Below the pieces are notes generated by a model. That model ran no database searches. It was not told the DNA's origin and worked only from the letters and a program-made list of their open reading frames with translations. The translations under genes were made by a program, and so were the position numbers. This document shows positions 10,192 through 18,402 of a stretch of DNA of 64,000 bases, piece by piece (position 1 is the first letter of the stretch; each line of letters begins with the position of its first letter). Origin of the DNA: Caballeronia fortuita (GTDB lineage Bacteria; Pseudomonadota; Gammaproteobacteria; Burkholderiales; Burkholderiaceae). Location of the stretch: NCBI RefSeq assembly GCF_001544835.2, contig NZ_FCNX02000009.1, forward strand, positions 124,001 to 188,000. The letters are read 5' to 3'.

Positions 10192-11016
10192 ATGCCTCGC
10201 ACGGCCGCCGAAAAACGCGCCGCATTCCGCGCGCTGCACGAATCCGGTTGTTTCATGTTGCCGAATCCCTGGGACGCCGGCTCGGCGCGCTATCTCGCGA
10301 CGCTCGGCTTCAAGGCGCTCGCGACGACGAGCTCCGGCTTCGCGTGGTCGCACGGCCACGCCGACAATCACATGACGCGCGATGCGGTGCTCGCTCACTT
10401 GCGCGAGATCGTCGAGGCGACCGATCTGCCCGTGAACGCCGACTTCGAAAGCGGCTTCGGCGCGACGCCGGACGAAGTCGGCGCGAACGTGAAGCTCGCG
10501 GTGCAAACGGGCGTCGCGGGCCTGTCGATCGAGGATTCGACCGGCGATACAGCCGCGCCGCTTTTTCCGGTCGATGTCGCCGTCGCGCGCATGAAGGCGG
10601 CGCGGCGCGCGATCGACGAAAGCGGCGGCGACACCTTGCTCGTCGGACGCGCGGAGAATTTCTTTGCCGGCAAGCCCGATATCGACGATGCCATCGCGCG
10701 TCTCAAAGCATATTCCGATGCCGGCGCGGACTGTCTCTACGCGCCCGGCATCAAGACGCGCGAGCAGATCGAGGCCGTGGTGAAGGCGGTCGCGCCGAAG
10801 CCGGTGAATCTGCTGATCGGCGGTGTGTCGGAATTCACGTTGAGCGATGTGGCCGCGCTCGGCGTGCGGCGCGTAAGTGTAGGCGGCGGACTCGCGCGGG
10901 CGGCGTGGGGCGGATTCATGCGCGCGGCGCAAGGGCTCGCCGATGGCCGCTTCGACGGCTTCGAGGACGCGGCGTCAGGCAATGATCTGAACGGAATTTT
11001 CGACGCCCGCGCGTAG
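10192..11016 (+). CDS. isocitrate lyase/PEP mutase superfamily protein
   Basis: TIM-barrel enzyme of the PEP mutase/isocitrate lyase superfamily, 274 residues. Recognisable blocks: LPNPWDAGSARYLATLGFKALATTSSG, the metal-site segment PVNADFESGFG, SIEDSTGD, and VGRAENFF. The KKCGH-type catalytic Cys loop of isocitrate and methylisocitrate lyases is absent, so it belongs to the PEP mutase-like/oxaloacetate-acting group of uncertain reaction. AGGAGA precedes the ATG. The next gene, a Rid protein, starts 28 bp later on the same strand with its own AGGAG, so the two probably form an operon. Confidence 0.87.
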   Translation: MPRTAAEKRAAFRALHESGCFMLPNPWDAGSARYLATLGFKALATTSSGFAWSHGHADNHMTRDAVLAHLREIVEATDLPVNADFESGFGATPDEVGANVKLAVQTGVAGLSIEDSTGDTAAPLFPVDVAVARMKAARRAIDESGGDTLLVGRAENFFAGKPDIDDAIARLKAYSDAGADCLYAPGIKTREQIEAVVKAVAPKPVNLLIGGVSEFTLSDVAALGVRRVSVGGGLARAAWGGFMRAAQGLADGRFDGFEDAASGNDLNGIFDARA

Positions 11017-11044
11017 TTCTTGCCTCATACAGGAGACGATGACC

Positions 11045-11443
11045 ATGGCTCGCGAAATCATTCGCGTCGAACCGCTTTCGACGTGGCTCGAACGCTTCAA
11101 GGCGCCGACCTCCGCTGTCACGCGCCACGGCGACACGGTGTACGTGTCCGGCTTCCCGCCGTTCGATCCCGAAACGGGCGAGATCGCGGCGAACGCGACG
11201 ATCGAGCGGCAGACGGAACTCGTGCTCGAGCAATTGAAGTCGTGCGTCGAAGCGGCAGGTTCATCGCTCGATCAGGTGCTCAAGTGCAACGTCTATTGCA
11301 CATCGGTCGATGCGTTCCCTGTGGTCAACGCGATCTACGCGCGCTTCTTCGGGCCGCATCCGCCGGCGCGCATTTTCGTCAACGTGCCGGCGTGGCCGGG
11401 CAAATTCGATATCGAGATCGATTGCGTGGCGGCGGTCGCCTGA
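11045..11443 (+). CDS. RidA/YjgF/Rid-family protein
   Basis: Small trimeric Rid protein; RidA itself hydrolyses reactive 2-aminoacrylate-type imines. 132 residues, normal. Motifs: TRHGDTVYVSGFPPFDPETGEI, and VLKCNVYCTSVDAFPVVNAIYARFFGPHPPARIFVNV. The Arg that anchors the substrate carboxylate in E. coli RidA (Arg105, in a VARLP-like stretch) falls on VPAWP here, so it may be a Rid subgroup without that deaminase activity. ATG 11045 is preferred to ATG 11039 because the AGGAG at 11031 is 9 bases from the former and only 3 from the latter. Likely co-transcribed with the PEP mutase-like gene. Confidence 0.87.
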   Translation: MAREIIRVEPLSTWLERFKAPTSAVTRHGDTVYVSGFPPFDPETGEIAANATIERQTELVLEQLKSCVEAAGSSLDQVLKCNVYCTSVDAFPVVNAIYARFFGPHPPARIFVNVPAWPGKFDIEIDCVAAVA

Positions 11444-11455
11444 GCATCGGCGGGC

Positions 11456-12289
11456 TTACTTCTTTCGCTTCGCCATATAGCCGAGATAGGCGATGAGCGC
11501 GTCGAGATCGCTGTCGCTGATGGCCTTCCTGTCGAAGCCGGGCATTTTCATGTCGGGCCATGCACGGATCGACTTCGGATCGCGGATGTAGGCCTTCAGC
11601 GCCCACGGCTGAAAATAGTCGGTCGGATTATGCGGACGATTCAGGTCCGGGCCGACCGATGCATCGCCCGCGCCGTTCAGCTTGTGGCACACGATGCACT
11701 GCGTGGCGAACACGGTCTTGCCGCGACGGACCAGCGAGTTCGCGGGCACGCTCTTGTCGACGGCGATTTGCGGGAAGCGCGCGGCGAGCGTCGGCGCGAT
11801 GTGAAACGCGTCGACCTTGAACGGCCACTGCTCGCTCGACACCCCCGAGGCGGCCGGATCGATCCACACGACATAGAACGGACCGATATCGCCGGTGCCC
11901 GGCACTTGCGGCCACGGCTCGTCCGGCGATTCGATCGCGAGCCACGGTTCGGCGCGCTTCCTGCCGTCGCCGAAAAGCAGCTTCGCGGAAAAGTGCGTGA
12001 CGAAGCCATCGGTGGCGCTCACCTGGAGCTCCTTGCCCGCGGGCATTTCCGTGATGCCGAGCAGCGCGCGCAAGGGCACGGCGCGATACGTCATCGTGCG
12101 ATGAAACGTGACGTCGTTCGGCACGCGGATGATCGCGGCATCGGGACGCGCGAGCAATTGCTCGGTCGTGAGCGAGCGCTCGCCGCCGACGTTGATCGCG
12201 AGCGTCGCGGCCATCGCAAAGCCGCAGGCGAGCATGAGGATTGCGAGTGCGAGTGCGAATGCGGATGCGAATGCGCGCCGGAAGATCAT
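11456..12289 (-). CDS. exported c-type cytochrome with N-terminal molybdopterin-oxidoreductase-like domain
   Basis: 277 residues. A signal peptide ends near residue 27 (ACGFAMA). Residues about 30-165 (TLAINVGGERSLTTEQLL ... YRAVPLRALLGI ... ATDGFVTHF ... GPFYVVWIDP) resemble the small sulfite-oxidase/YedY-type molybdopterin fold, but I see no cofactor Cys. Residues about 185-275 form a class I cytochrome c with haem motif CIVCH (198-202) and an axial Met in DMKMPGF. Periplasmic electron transfer is therefore likely; the N-terminal domain may be a binding scaffold. AAGGAG lies 7 bases before the ATG. A degenerate acyl-CoA synthetase remnant ends across its start codon. Confidence 0.83.
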   Translation of the reverse strand: MIFRRAFASAFALALAILMLACGFAMAATLAINVGGERSLTTEQLLARPDAAIIRVPNDVTFHRTMTYRAVPLRALLGITEMPAGKELQVSATDGFVTHFSAKLLFGDGRKRAEPWLAIESPDEPWPQVPGTGDIGPFYVVWIDPAASGVSSEQWPFKVDAFHIAPTLAARFPQIAVDKSVPANSLVRRGKTVFATQCIVCHKLNGAGDASVGPDLNRPHNPTDYFQPWALKAYIRDPKSIRAWPDMKMPGFDRKAISDSDLDALIAYLGYMAKRKK

Positions 12290-12600
12290 TCATCGTCTCC
12301 TTCGCGCGCCGGCTTGAACTGCGCGCGCAGCGACTCGCGGATCACCTCGCCGGTCGTGGTCATCGGCAATTCGGGCACGAAGCTGTCGTTGAGCGCGACG
12401 ATCGCCACGCGATACCCCGACACCGCATTGCCGAACGATCGGTTGCGCGATGCGCTCCGAGCCATCGGCCCATTCGTTGCAAACGTCCCGCGCGATGTCG
12501 CAGGGCTCGGGAATGCGCCATTCGAACTGCGGACGACGGCTTCGTACGAATCACCTGACGGGAGCATGGTGGCGGCTGCGATCGTTGAACGTCCGGCCAT
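12286..12600 (-). pseudogene. acyl-CoA synthetase (AMP-binding) remnant, internally deleted and frameshifted
   Basis: The reverse strand retains both ends of an AMP-dependent CoA ligase but not the middle. N-terminal hallmarks appear as GDSYEAVVR in one frame, continuing after a one-base shift as QFEWRIPEPCDIARDVCNEW and ADGSERIA, the opening typical of acetyl-CoA synthetase-like proteins. Then, back in the first frame, the C-terminal hallmark YRVAIVALNDSFVPELPM, TTTGEVIRESLRAQF follows at once, with Glu where the catalytic Lys of TGK should be. About 1.4 kb of a normal gene is missing. It overlaps the cytochrome start by 4 bp, so that gene may once have been translationally coupled to it. 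Confidence 0.7.
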
Positions 12601-12618
12601 GATACTTCGTTGCGGCGC

Positions 12619-14175
12619 TCAATCGATACGCGTCTGCCAGGCCGCAATCACACTCGCGCACAACGCAACGCCGATGATGTAGTAAAAGCCATCCAGCGAA
12701 CTCAAGAAGTTCGCCTGCTGCGTGACGATGCGCCCGATCTCCGCGAGCGCGAGACTCTTCGCCTGCGCGGCGCTCTCGCCCATGCGCCCGAACGCGTCGA
12801 GCAAGCTTTCATATGCGCCCTGAAACGCCGGACTGTACGGATTCACCGTCTCGACGAGCCGCGTCTGATGCAGCGCCGCGCGATGCTGTTCGAGAATGAT
12901 GATCGTCGCCGTCGAGAACGAGTAAGTCAGTTGCTTGACGATGTTCTTGAAGCGATAGCCGTGGCTGTATTCATCGATCGCGAAGACGCGGAACGTGAGA
13001 TTCGCGACCGGCAGCGCGATGAAGAGCAGCAGCATGCCGCGCAGGACCATCGGCGCGATGAGCCACGGCATGCTGACGCCGGGCGGCATGTTGATCATCC
13101 ATGTGCCGATGAACGCGGCCATCAGAAAGCCCGTTACGATCAGCCACTTCTTGTGCCGGATGCGCGCGGCATAGCGGAAATAGACGACGGCCATCGCGAG
13201 CGACACCATCGACGTGAAGCCGACGAGCCGTCCCGCGTTCTCCACCGGATAACCGAGCCCGCCTTCGAGCAGGCGCGAGACGAGAAAGCTCATCGCATTG
13301 TTGATGTAATAGAACGCGATGTACAACACGATGCCCACCTGAAACGTCTTCTCGCGCAACGCATGCAGCCGCAGCAACGGCTTCGGATGATGCCACTGAT
13401 GCCATGCGAACCAGCCGAGCGACAGCAACCCGGCGACGGTCAGCACGATCAGTTCCGGCGACGTGCTGAAGAGTTCGAAGCGCACTTGCTGCATGACGAT
13501 CTGCAACGCGCCCTGCGCGAACGCGAAGAGGATGTACGGCCAGAAGTGCGTATCGCCGCGCGCTTCGGGCTGCACGCGTCCCGTCGACGGCACTGCGATG
13601 AACGCGAGCACGCCGAGCGCGACGCCCGCGAGCGCGGTGCAGGAAAAGAGCGCGCGCCAGCCGAGCGAGGCGACGAGATAGCCGCCGCACAACGGCGCGA
13701 GCGCGGTGCCGAGCAGGATCATGTTGAGAAAGCGGCGCGTCGCGGCGGGGCGTGTCTGCGGCGTGAATCGCGTCTGGATGAGGATGCGCGCGGCGCTCAT
13801 CATCGGGCCGATGAAGTAGCCCTGAAACCCGCGTGCGAGCGCCAGTTCGATCGCCGATTCGGACAGCGTCGCCGCCATCGCGCCCGCCGCGAACAGGAAC
13901 AGGCACCCGGCGATATAACGTCGATTGCCGAGCCGCTCGATCCACCATTGCTGCTGCAGGATGCCGAGCACGGAAGCCACGGCATACGCGCTCGACGCCC
14001 ACACGAGTTCATCGGACGATGCATTGATGCCGCCCGCGATATAGCTCGTGAAAAATGAAAAGAGCGAGTTGTCGAAATAGTCGAGACCCGTGGCAAGCGC
14101 AATCGCCCACGGAAACAGATCGCCGAGAACACGCTCGGCAAGCTGCTTCGGATGCCGGTACGACGCGCCGATCAT
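12619..14175 (-). CDS. MFS transporter, DHA2-like (14 helices)
   Basis: Inner-membrane drug:proton-antiporter-like permease, 518 residues, with about 14 hydrophobic helices, the size of the DHA2/EmrB group. Loop 2-3 reads WWIERLGNRRYIAG, and helix 5 has GTALAPLCGGYL, the GxxxGPxxGG-like motif C of antiporters. Its ATG overlaps the stop of the upstream MerR gene by 4 bp (ATGA), so both are translated from one message and the MerR protein very likely controls this exporter. No partner membrane-fusion protein lies next to it. Substrate unknown. Confidence 0.88.
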   Translation of the reverse strand: MIGASYRHPKQLAERVLGDLFPWAIALATGLDYFDNSLFSFFTSYIAGGINASSDELVWASSAYAVASVLGILQQQWWIERLGNRRYIAGCLFLFAAGAMAATLSESAIELALARGFQGYFIGPMMSAARILIQTRFTPQTRPAATRRFLNMILLGTALAPLCGGYLVASLGWRALFSCTALAGVALGVLAFIAVPSTGRVQPEARGDTHFWPYILFAFAQGALQIVMQQVRFELFSTSPELIVLTVAGLLSLGWFAWHQWHHPKPLLRLHALREKTFQVGIVLYIAFYYINNAMSFLVSRLLEGGLGYPVENAGRLVGFTSMVSLAMAVVYFRYAARIRHKKWLIVTGFLMAAFIGTWMINMPPGVSMPWLIAPMVLRGMLLLFIALPVANLTFRVFAIDEYSHGYRFKNIVKQLTYSFSTATIIILEQHRAALHQTRLVETVNPYSPAFQGAYESLLDAFGRMGESAAQAKSLALAEIGRIVTQQANFLSSLDGFYYIIGVALCASVIAAWQTRID

Positions 14176-14678
14176 TCGCCGGCGTCTCCCGCGTTCTTCG
14201 CCCGGCGCGGCTTGCGCGCGGCCATGCGCTCCTGCAATAGCGCTTCCTTGCTTTCACCCGCGATTCTGCGCCGCAGATAGTCGAGGTCGCTCGCGAGTTC
14301 ACTGCGCACGGCCTGCGCTTCCTTCAGTTCGCGGCGCACGGCGGCGATGCGCGCATCGACCGATTCGATCTGCTGCGACAGCGCCGCTTCGATCTCCCGC
14401 AACGATGACGCCGAGAAGCCCGTGCGCCCTTCGCCGAGCGTTTCCATCGGCCGCTTGAGCATCTCGACGATGCCCTGCAGCGAAAAGCCGAGCGAGCGCA
14501 GCCGAAGGATACGCGCGAAGAGATCGAGGTCCTGCTCGCTATAGAGCCGGTAACGGCCTTCGCTGCGCGATGGCGTCACGAGCCCGCGCTCCTCGTAATA
14601 CTTGAGCGTGCGTGGCGTGACTTGCAGGCGCTCGGCGGCGTCGCGGATGGTGAGGAGCGCGGGCTTGGCGGCTGACAT
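14172..14678 (-). CDS. MerR-family transcriptional regulator
   Basis: 168 residues. N-terminal MerR winged helix (LTIRDAAERLQVTPRTLKYYEERGLVTPSRSEGRYRLYSEQ split over about residues 9-50), then a long coiled coil (about 95-150) for dimerisation and a basic C-terminal tail (AARKPRRAKNAG). No Cys cluster is present, so it is not a metal sensor of the MerR/CueR kind; drug- or stress-responsive members are closer. It is the first gene of an operon with the downstream MFS exporter (4-bp overlap). A dyad at 14722-14747 upstream may be its operator. Confidence 0.9.
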   Translation of the reverse strand: MSAAKPALLTIRDAAERLQVTPRTLKYYEERGLVTPSRSEGRYRLYSEQDLDLFARILRLRSLGFSLQGIVEMLKRPMETLGEGRTGFSASSLREIEAALSQQIESVDARIAAVRRELKEAQAVRSELASDLDYLRRRIAGESKEALLQERMAARKPRRAKNAGDAGE

Positions 14679-14721
14679 GGCGGCATCGAAAGTACTGGGT
14701 CGATGCCGTGCATCCTAACAC

Positions 14722-14747
14722 AAACCTAAACGTGCGCGTACAGGTTT
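14722..14747. promoter_or_regulatory. candidate MerR operator
   Basis: Inverted arms AAACCT and AGGTTT separated by 14 bp, 44 bp upstream of the MerR start and between it and the divergent phosphatidyltransferase gene. The spacing and promoter-proximal position fit MerR regulators, which bind within long-spacer promoters, but no clear -35/-10 pair could be assigned. Confidence 0.5.
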
Positions 14748-14850
14748 AGCTGGCATGCGGAGTGCTAAGGAAAGAGGGCGCGATGATAGACTTGAAGGCT
14801 TCGCGGCGCTGGCCGTCGGCGCCGCCCGAACGTCACGAAAACCGAAACGA

Positions 14851-15465
14851 ATGAAAGCCAAACGATTCTCGATGATCCGCGATTTCCACCTGGCCGACTG
14901 GTTCACGCTGGGTAACGCGGTGTGCGGCACGGGCGCGCTGTTCTCGTCGATGTCGTATCTCGACGACTCCGACGTGCTGCATATCTATCTTGCGTGCGCG
15001 CTCGTCTTCGCGGCGCTCGTGTTCGACGTGCTCGACGGCCGCATCGCGCGCTGGCGTCAAAAGGCGTCGCTGCTGGGCAAGGAACTCGATTCGCTTGCCG
15101 ACGTCATTTCGTTCGGCGTCGCGCCGGCGATCATCGGTTACGGATTCGGCATGCGCGGCCTGTATGACCGCGTGATCCTGGCATACTTCGTCGCGTGCGG
15201 CGTGTCGCGTCTCGCGCGCTACAACGTGACGACCGAAGAGATGTCGGGCAGCAGCGGCAAGGTCACGCATTTCGAAGGCACGCCGATTCCCACGTCGTTT
15301 CTGATCGTGTTGCTGCTGACCATCGGTGCGTGGTCCGGCGCGATCGGCGAGAGCATGTGGCTCGGCACGCTGCGTGTAGGCGGCTTCACGCTGCATCCGC
15401 TCGTGCTGATCTACGCGATCTCGGGCTCGCTGATGATCAGCCGCATCCGCATTCCGAAGCCGTGA
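14851..15465 (+). CDS. pssA: CDP-alcohol phosphatidyltransferase (PssA-like)
   Basis: Inner-membrane phospholipid synthase moving a phosphatidyl group from CDP-diacylglycerol to an alcohol, most likely serine. 204 residues with about six hydrophobic segments. The complete signature D-G-x2-A-R-x8-G-x3-D-x3-D is visible as DGRIARWRQKASLLGKELD then SLAD. The ATG at 14851 is chosen because the N-terminus MKAKRFSMIRDFHLADWFTLGN starts at the family's usual place; 32 upstream in-frame residues look non-coding. It is shorter than many proteobacterial PssA proteins, and may be a second paralogue. Divergent from the MerR gene. Confidence 0.85.
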   Translation: MKAKRFSMIRDFHLADWFTLGNAVCGTGALFSSMSYLDDSDVLHIYLACALVFAALVFDVLDGRIARWRQKASLLGKELDSLADVISFGVAPAIIGYGFGMRGLYDRVILAYFVACGVSRLARYNVTTEEMSGSSGKVTHFEGTPIPTSFLIVLLLTIGAWSGAIGESMWLGTLRVGGFTLHPLVLIYAISGSLMISRIRIPKP

Positions 15466-15483
15466 GATCGGCGCGGCCCGCGT

Positions 15484-16695
15484 TCAGTCGCGCGCCGCGT
15501 GATGCCGTCCGATCAAGAGAAAATGCGCGAGCGCGACGAGCGGGAAACACGTGGCCACGCTCGCGACGAGCGTCCAGCCGCCGTGCTCGTAGAGCGGGCT
15601 CGCGAACGCCGAGCCGAACGCGCCGCCCACGAAGATGCTCGTCATGTACACCGCGTTCAGGCGGTTGCGGCTTGCGGCGTGCAGCGCGTAGATTTCGCGC
15701 TGGCCGAGCACCATGTTCATCTGCACGGCGAAGTCGAGCACGATGCCCGTCACGGCGAGCGCGGCCACGCCCCACGCCGGATGAATCACCGCGGGCAGAT
15801 ACGCGATGGCCGCGAGCGCGAGCGCGATGAAAGTCGCGCGTACGGTATGGCCCGCGTCCGCGAGACGCCCGGCGATCGGCGCCGAGGTCGCGCCCGTCGC
15901 GCCGATCAGCGCGAAGATGCCGATGGCCGTCTGCGACAAACCATAGTGCCGCGTCAGTTCCACGGGAATGCCGGTCCAGAACAGGCTGAACGACGCGAAC
16001 ATCAGCGCCTGATAGAGCGAGCGATGCCGCAGCACCGGCATCGTGCGAACGAGATGACCGAGCGAGCCGATGAGTTCGAAGTACGTCGCCTGATGATCCG
16101 GGCGGCGGCTCGGGATCGTGAACGCGAGCACGGTCGTGATGCCGATCATCAAGACGGCCGCGGCGCCGAACATGACGCGCCAGCCGAAGTGACCCGCGAC
16201 GAGGCTCGATACCGGCCGCGACAGCAGAATGCCGAGCAGCAGCCCGCTCATGATGGTGCCGACCACCTTGCCGCGCGATTCGTCCGGCGCGAAGTGCGCG
16301 GCGAGCGGAATCAGAATCTGCACCGCCACCGACGAAAAGCCGATCAGCAACGAAATCACGAGGAACCAGCCCGGCGTATGCGTGAACGTCGCGGCGGTGA
16401 GACTCGCGATCGACACGAGCGCCGTCGCGATCATCAGCTTGCGGTTCTCGAGCAGATCGCCGAGCGGCACGATGAAGAACAGCCCGAGCGCATAGCCGAT
16501 CTGCGTGAGCGAGACGATCAGGCTCGCCGTGCCGCCCGCCATGTGCAGATCGGGCGCGATGAGTTCGGTGATCGGCTGCGCGTAGTACAGATTGGCGACG
16601 ATCGCGCCGCAGCAGAAGGCGAAAAGCGCGATCAGGCCGCGCGTGAGTTCGACATGCTTGCCGTTGTCGAGCGCGGTCGAGTGAGGTGTCGACAT
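15484..16695 (-). CDS. MFS transporter (YnfM/arabinose-efflux-like)
   Basis: Twelve-helix permease, 403 residues. N-terminal FAFCCGAIVANLYYAQPITELIA and VPLGDLLENRKLMIATALVS (loop 2-3 motif) place it with small MFS exporters often labelled YnfM or AraJ-like. Helices 5-6 carry GLLLGILLSRPVSSLVAGHFGW. Convergent with the phosphatidyltransferase gene (18 bp gap). Substrate unknown. Confidence 0.88.
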   Translation of the reverse strand: MSTPHSTALDNGKHVELTRGLIALFAFCCGAIVANLYYAQPITELIAPDLHMAGGTASLIVSLTQIGYALGLFFIVPLGDLLENRKLMIATALVSIASLTAATFTHTPGWFLVISLLIGFSSVAVQILIPLAAHFAPDESRGKVVGTIMSGLLLGILLSRPVSSLVAGHFGWRVMFGAAAVLMIGITTVLAFTIPSRRPDHQATYFELIGSLGHLVRTMPVLRHRSLYQALMFASFSLFWTGIPVELTRHYGLSQTAIGIFALIGATGATSAPIAGRLADAGHTVRATFIALALAAIAYLPAVIHPAWGVAALAVTGIVLDFAVQMNMVLGQREIYALHAASRNRLNAVYMTSIFVGGAFGSAFASPLYEHGGWTLVASVATCFPLVALAHFLLIGRHHAARD

Positions 16696-17068
16696 GGAAA
16701 TTTCCGAAGTAACAGAACGGCACTATACGTTTTCGGCGCGTTTCGCGCTCGGCGAGGCGGTTTTCCCTTCGGTTGCGCTTACTCCATATGAGAACAGAGC
16801 GCCGCGCACGTTCCGGGTATTTCTCGCACGGCCGGCCTGAAAATCCGTGCGCGAGTTCACGCCGATGAAGCCCGCATTGCAAACGTTTGGCGCGCGATTA
16901 CTTACGAACGGCCGTCAAGTTCGCCTGTTAGCGGCCGTTTACCGGTAGATGAAGCGCGGCGCGGCCAGACCGGCGCGCCGCTCCCGGAACGCCAGGTTCG
17001 CCGCAATACGATCGCGGCATCCCGCGGCGGCATGCGGGAATCCCGAAACTCGTTCGTATGGCTCCCGC
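16696..17068. other. 373-bp divergent intergenic region
   Basis: No gene seen between the MFS gene and the DUF3034 operon. It contains an inverted repeat AACGGCCG (16907-16914) / CGGCCGTT (16932-16939) about 130 bp before the DUF3034 start and a near-palindromic GCAAACGTTTGG word at 16879. Both could be regulator sites for the four-gene operon; neither is proven. Confidence 0.5.
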
Positions 17069-17980
17069 ATGCGCCTGATGCACTCCAGGATGCGCCTCGC
17101 CGGACTGGTTCTGGCGTCGCTCGTGTCGTTCGTGTCGTTCTCCACGTCCGCTTTCGCCGACGATCCGCCCGTCGTGCCGCTCACCGGCGGCAAGCTGCTC
17201 TTGACGGGCGGCGTATCGCAGATCGAAGGCGCGGCGGGCGGCGGCCTCGTGCCGTGGGCCGTCATCGGCGGCTACGGCACCGCGAGCCAGCTCGGCGCGA
17301 ACGCGCACGGCACTTATGTCCGCACGCAGGACTACGCGCTCGGCTCGTGGGGACTCACCGTGGGCGTCGCGAATCGCGTGGAGCTGTCGCTCGCCCGACA
17401 GAGCTTCGATACGCGCGATGCCGGCGCGCAGCTCGGTCTCGGCGAGGGCTTCAGATTCAACCAGAACATCTTCGGCGTGAAGGTGCGTCTCGTCGGCGAT
17501 GCCGTGCTCGATCAGGACACGTGGCTGCCGCAGATCGCCGCCGGTTTGCAGTTCAAGCACAACGAAGAGGGCGATGTCGTCAAGGCGGTCGGCGCGGCGA
17601 GCAATTCCGGCACCGATTTCTATCTCTCCGCGACGAAGCTGCTGCTCGCGCAAAGCCTTCTGCTCAACGGCACGCTGCGTCTCACGAAGGCGAACCAGTT
17701 CGGCCTGCTCGGGTTCGGCGGCGACCGGTCGAACGCCTATCACGCGGAATTCGAGTCGTCGGTGGCGTATCTGCTGTCGAAGAACGTCGCGGTCGGCGGC
17801 GAATATCGCATGAAGCCGAACAACCTCTCGTTCGCGCGCGAGCAGGACGCCTACGATGCGTTCGTCGCGTGGGCACCGAACAAGCACGTCTCGCTGACGG
17901 CGGCGTATGTCGCGCTCGGCGATATCGCCACCGTGAAGAATCAGCGCGGCCTCTATGTGTCGCTTCAGGCGGGATTCTGA
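17069..17980 (+). CDS. DUF3034-family exported protein, barrel-like
   Basis: 303 residues with a signal peptide (LAGLVLASLVSFVSFSTSAFA). The mature part is rich in alternating strands: GGKLLLTGGVSQIEGAAGGG, GSWGLTVGVANRVELSLARQ, YLLSKNVAVGGEYRMKPNNL, and ends in LYVSLQAGF with a terminal Phe, all typical of an outer-membrane beta-barrel. It matches proteins annotated only as DUF3034. Three in-frame ATGs (17069, 17078, 17090) are possible; no strong ribosome site decides. First gene of a tight operon: 2 bp gap to the globin, then a 4-bp overlap and a 13-bp gap. Role unknown; an outer-membrane pore or receptor for this periplasmic system is an inference. Confidence 0.82.
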   Translation: MRLMHSRMRLAGLVLASLVSFVSFSTSAFADDPPVVPLTGGKLLLTGGVSQIEGAAGGGLVPWAVIGGYGTASQLGANAHGTYVRTQDYALGSWGLTVGVANRVELSLARQSFDTRDAGAQLGLGEGFRFNQNIFGVKVRLVGDAVLDQDTWLPQIAAGLQFKHNEEGDVVKAVGAASNSGTDFYLSATKLLLAQSLLLNGTLRLTKANQFGLLGFGGDRSNAYHAEFESSVAYLLSKNVAVGGEYRMKPNNLSFAREQDAYDAFVAWAPNKHVSLTAAYVALGDIATVKNQRGLYVSLQAGF

Positions 17981-17982
17981 CG

Positions 17983-18402
17983 ATGAAAATCCACCACGTC
18001 GCATTGATCTTGCTCGCGCTCGCCTGCACGCCCGCGCGCGCCGACGACGCGCTTTATCGGCAGTTCGGCGAAACGCAAGGGCTGACCAGGATCGTCGACG
18101 ACATGTACGACACCGTGCTCGCCGATCCGCGCACCGCGCCGTATTTCGACAACGCGCCGGTCAGACGCATCAAGCAGAAGCTCGTCGAGCAGTTCTGCGT
18201 GCTGCTCGACGGTCCCTGCGTCTACACCGGCCGGCCGATGCGGCGCACGCACGAAGGACAGAACATCGACCGGGCCGCGTTCAACGCGCTCGTCGAAGAC
18301 CTGCAGGCCGCGATGGACAAGAACGGCGTGCCGTTCCACGCGCAGAACAAGCTGCTCGCCAGGCTTGCGCCCATGTACCGCGACGTACAGGACCGCGAAT
18401 GA
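17983..18402 (+). CDS. exported group 1 truncated haemoglobin
   Basis: 139 residues. A signal peptide (MKIHHVALILLALACTPARA) precedes a group 1 truncated globin domain: LYRQFGETQGLTRIVDDMYD, then YFDNAPVRRIKQKLVEQF, then YTGRPMRRTHEGQNID. His90 in RRTHEG aligns with the haem-ligating proximal His of group 1 truncated haemoglobins. Export to the periplasm is unusual, since these globins are normally cytosolic; haem would have to be loaded after or during export. Possible roles are binding of O2 or NO, or haem/redox sensing. It begins 2 bp after the DUF3034 stop and its stop overlaps the next start (ATGA). Confidence 0.87.
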   Translation: MKIHHVALILLALACTPARADDALYRQFGETQGLTRIVDDMYDTVLADPRTAPYFDNAPVRRIKQKLVEQFCVLLDGPCVYTGRPMRRTHEGQNIDRAAFNALVEDLQAAMDKNGVPFHAQNKLLARLAPMYRDVQDRE

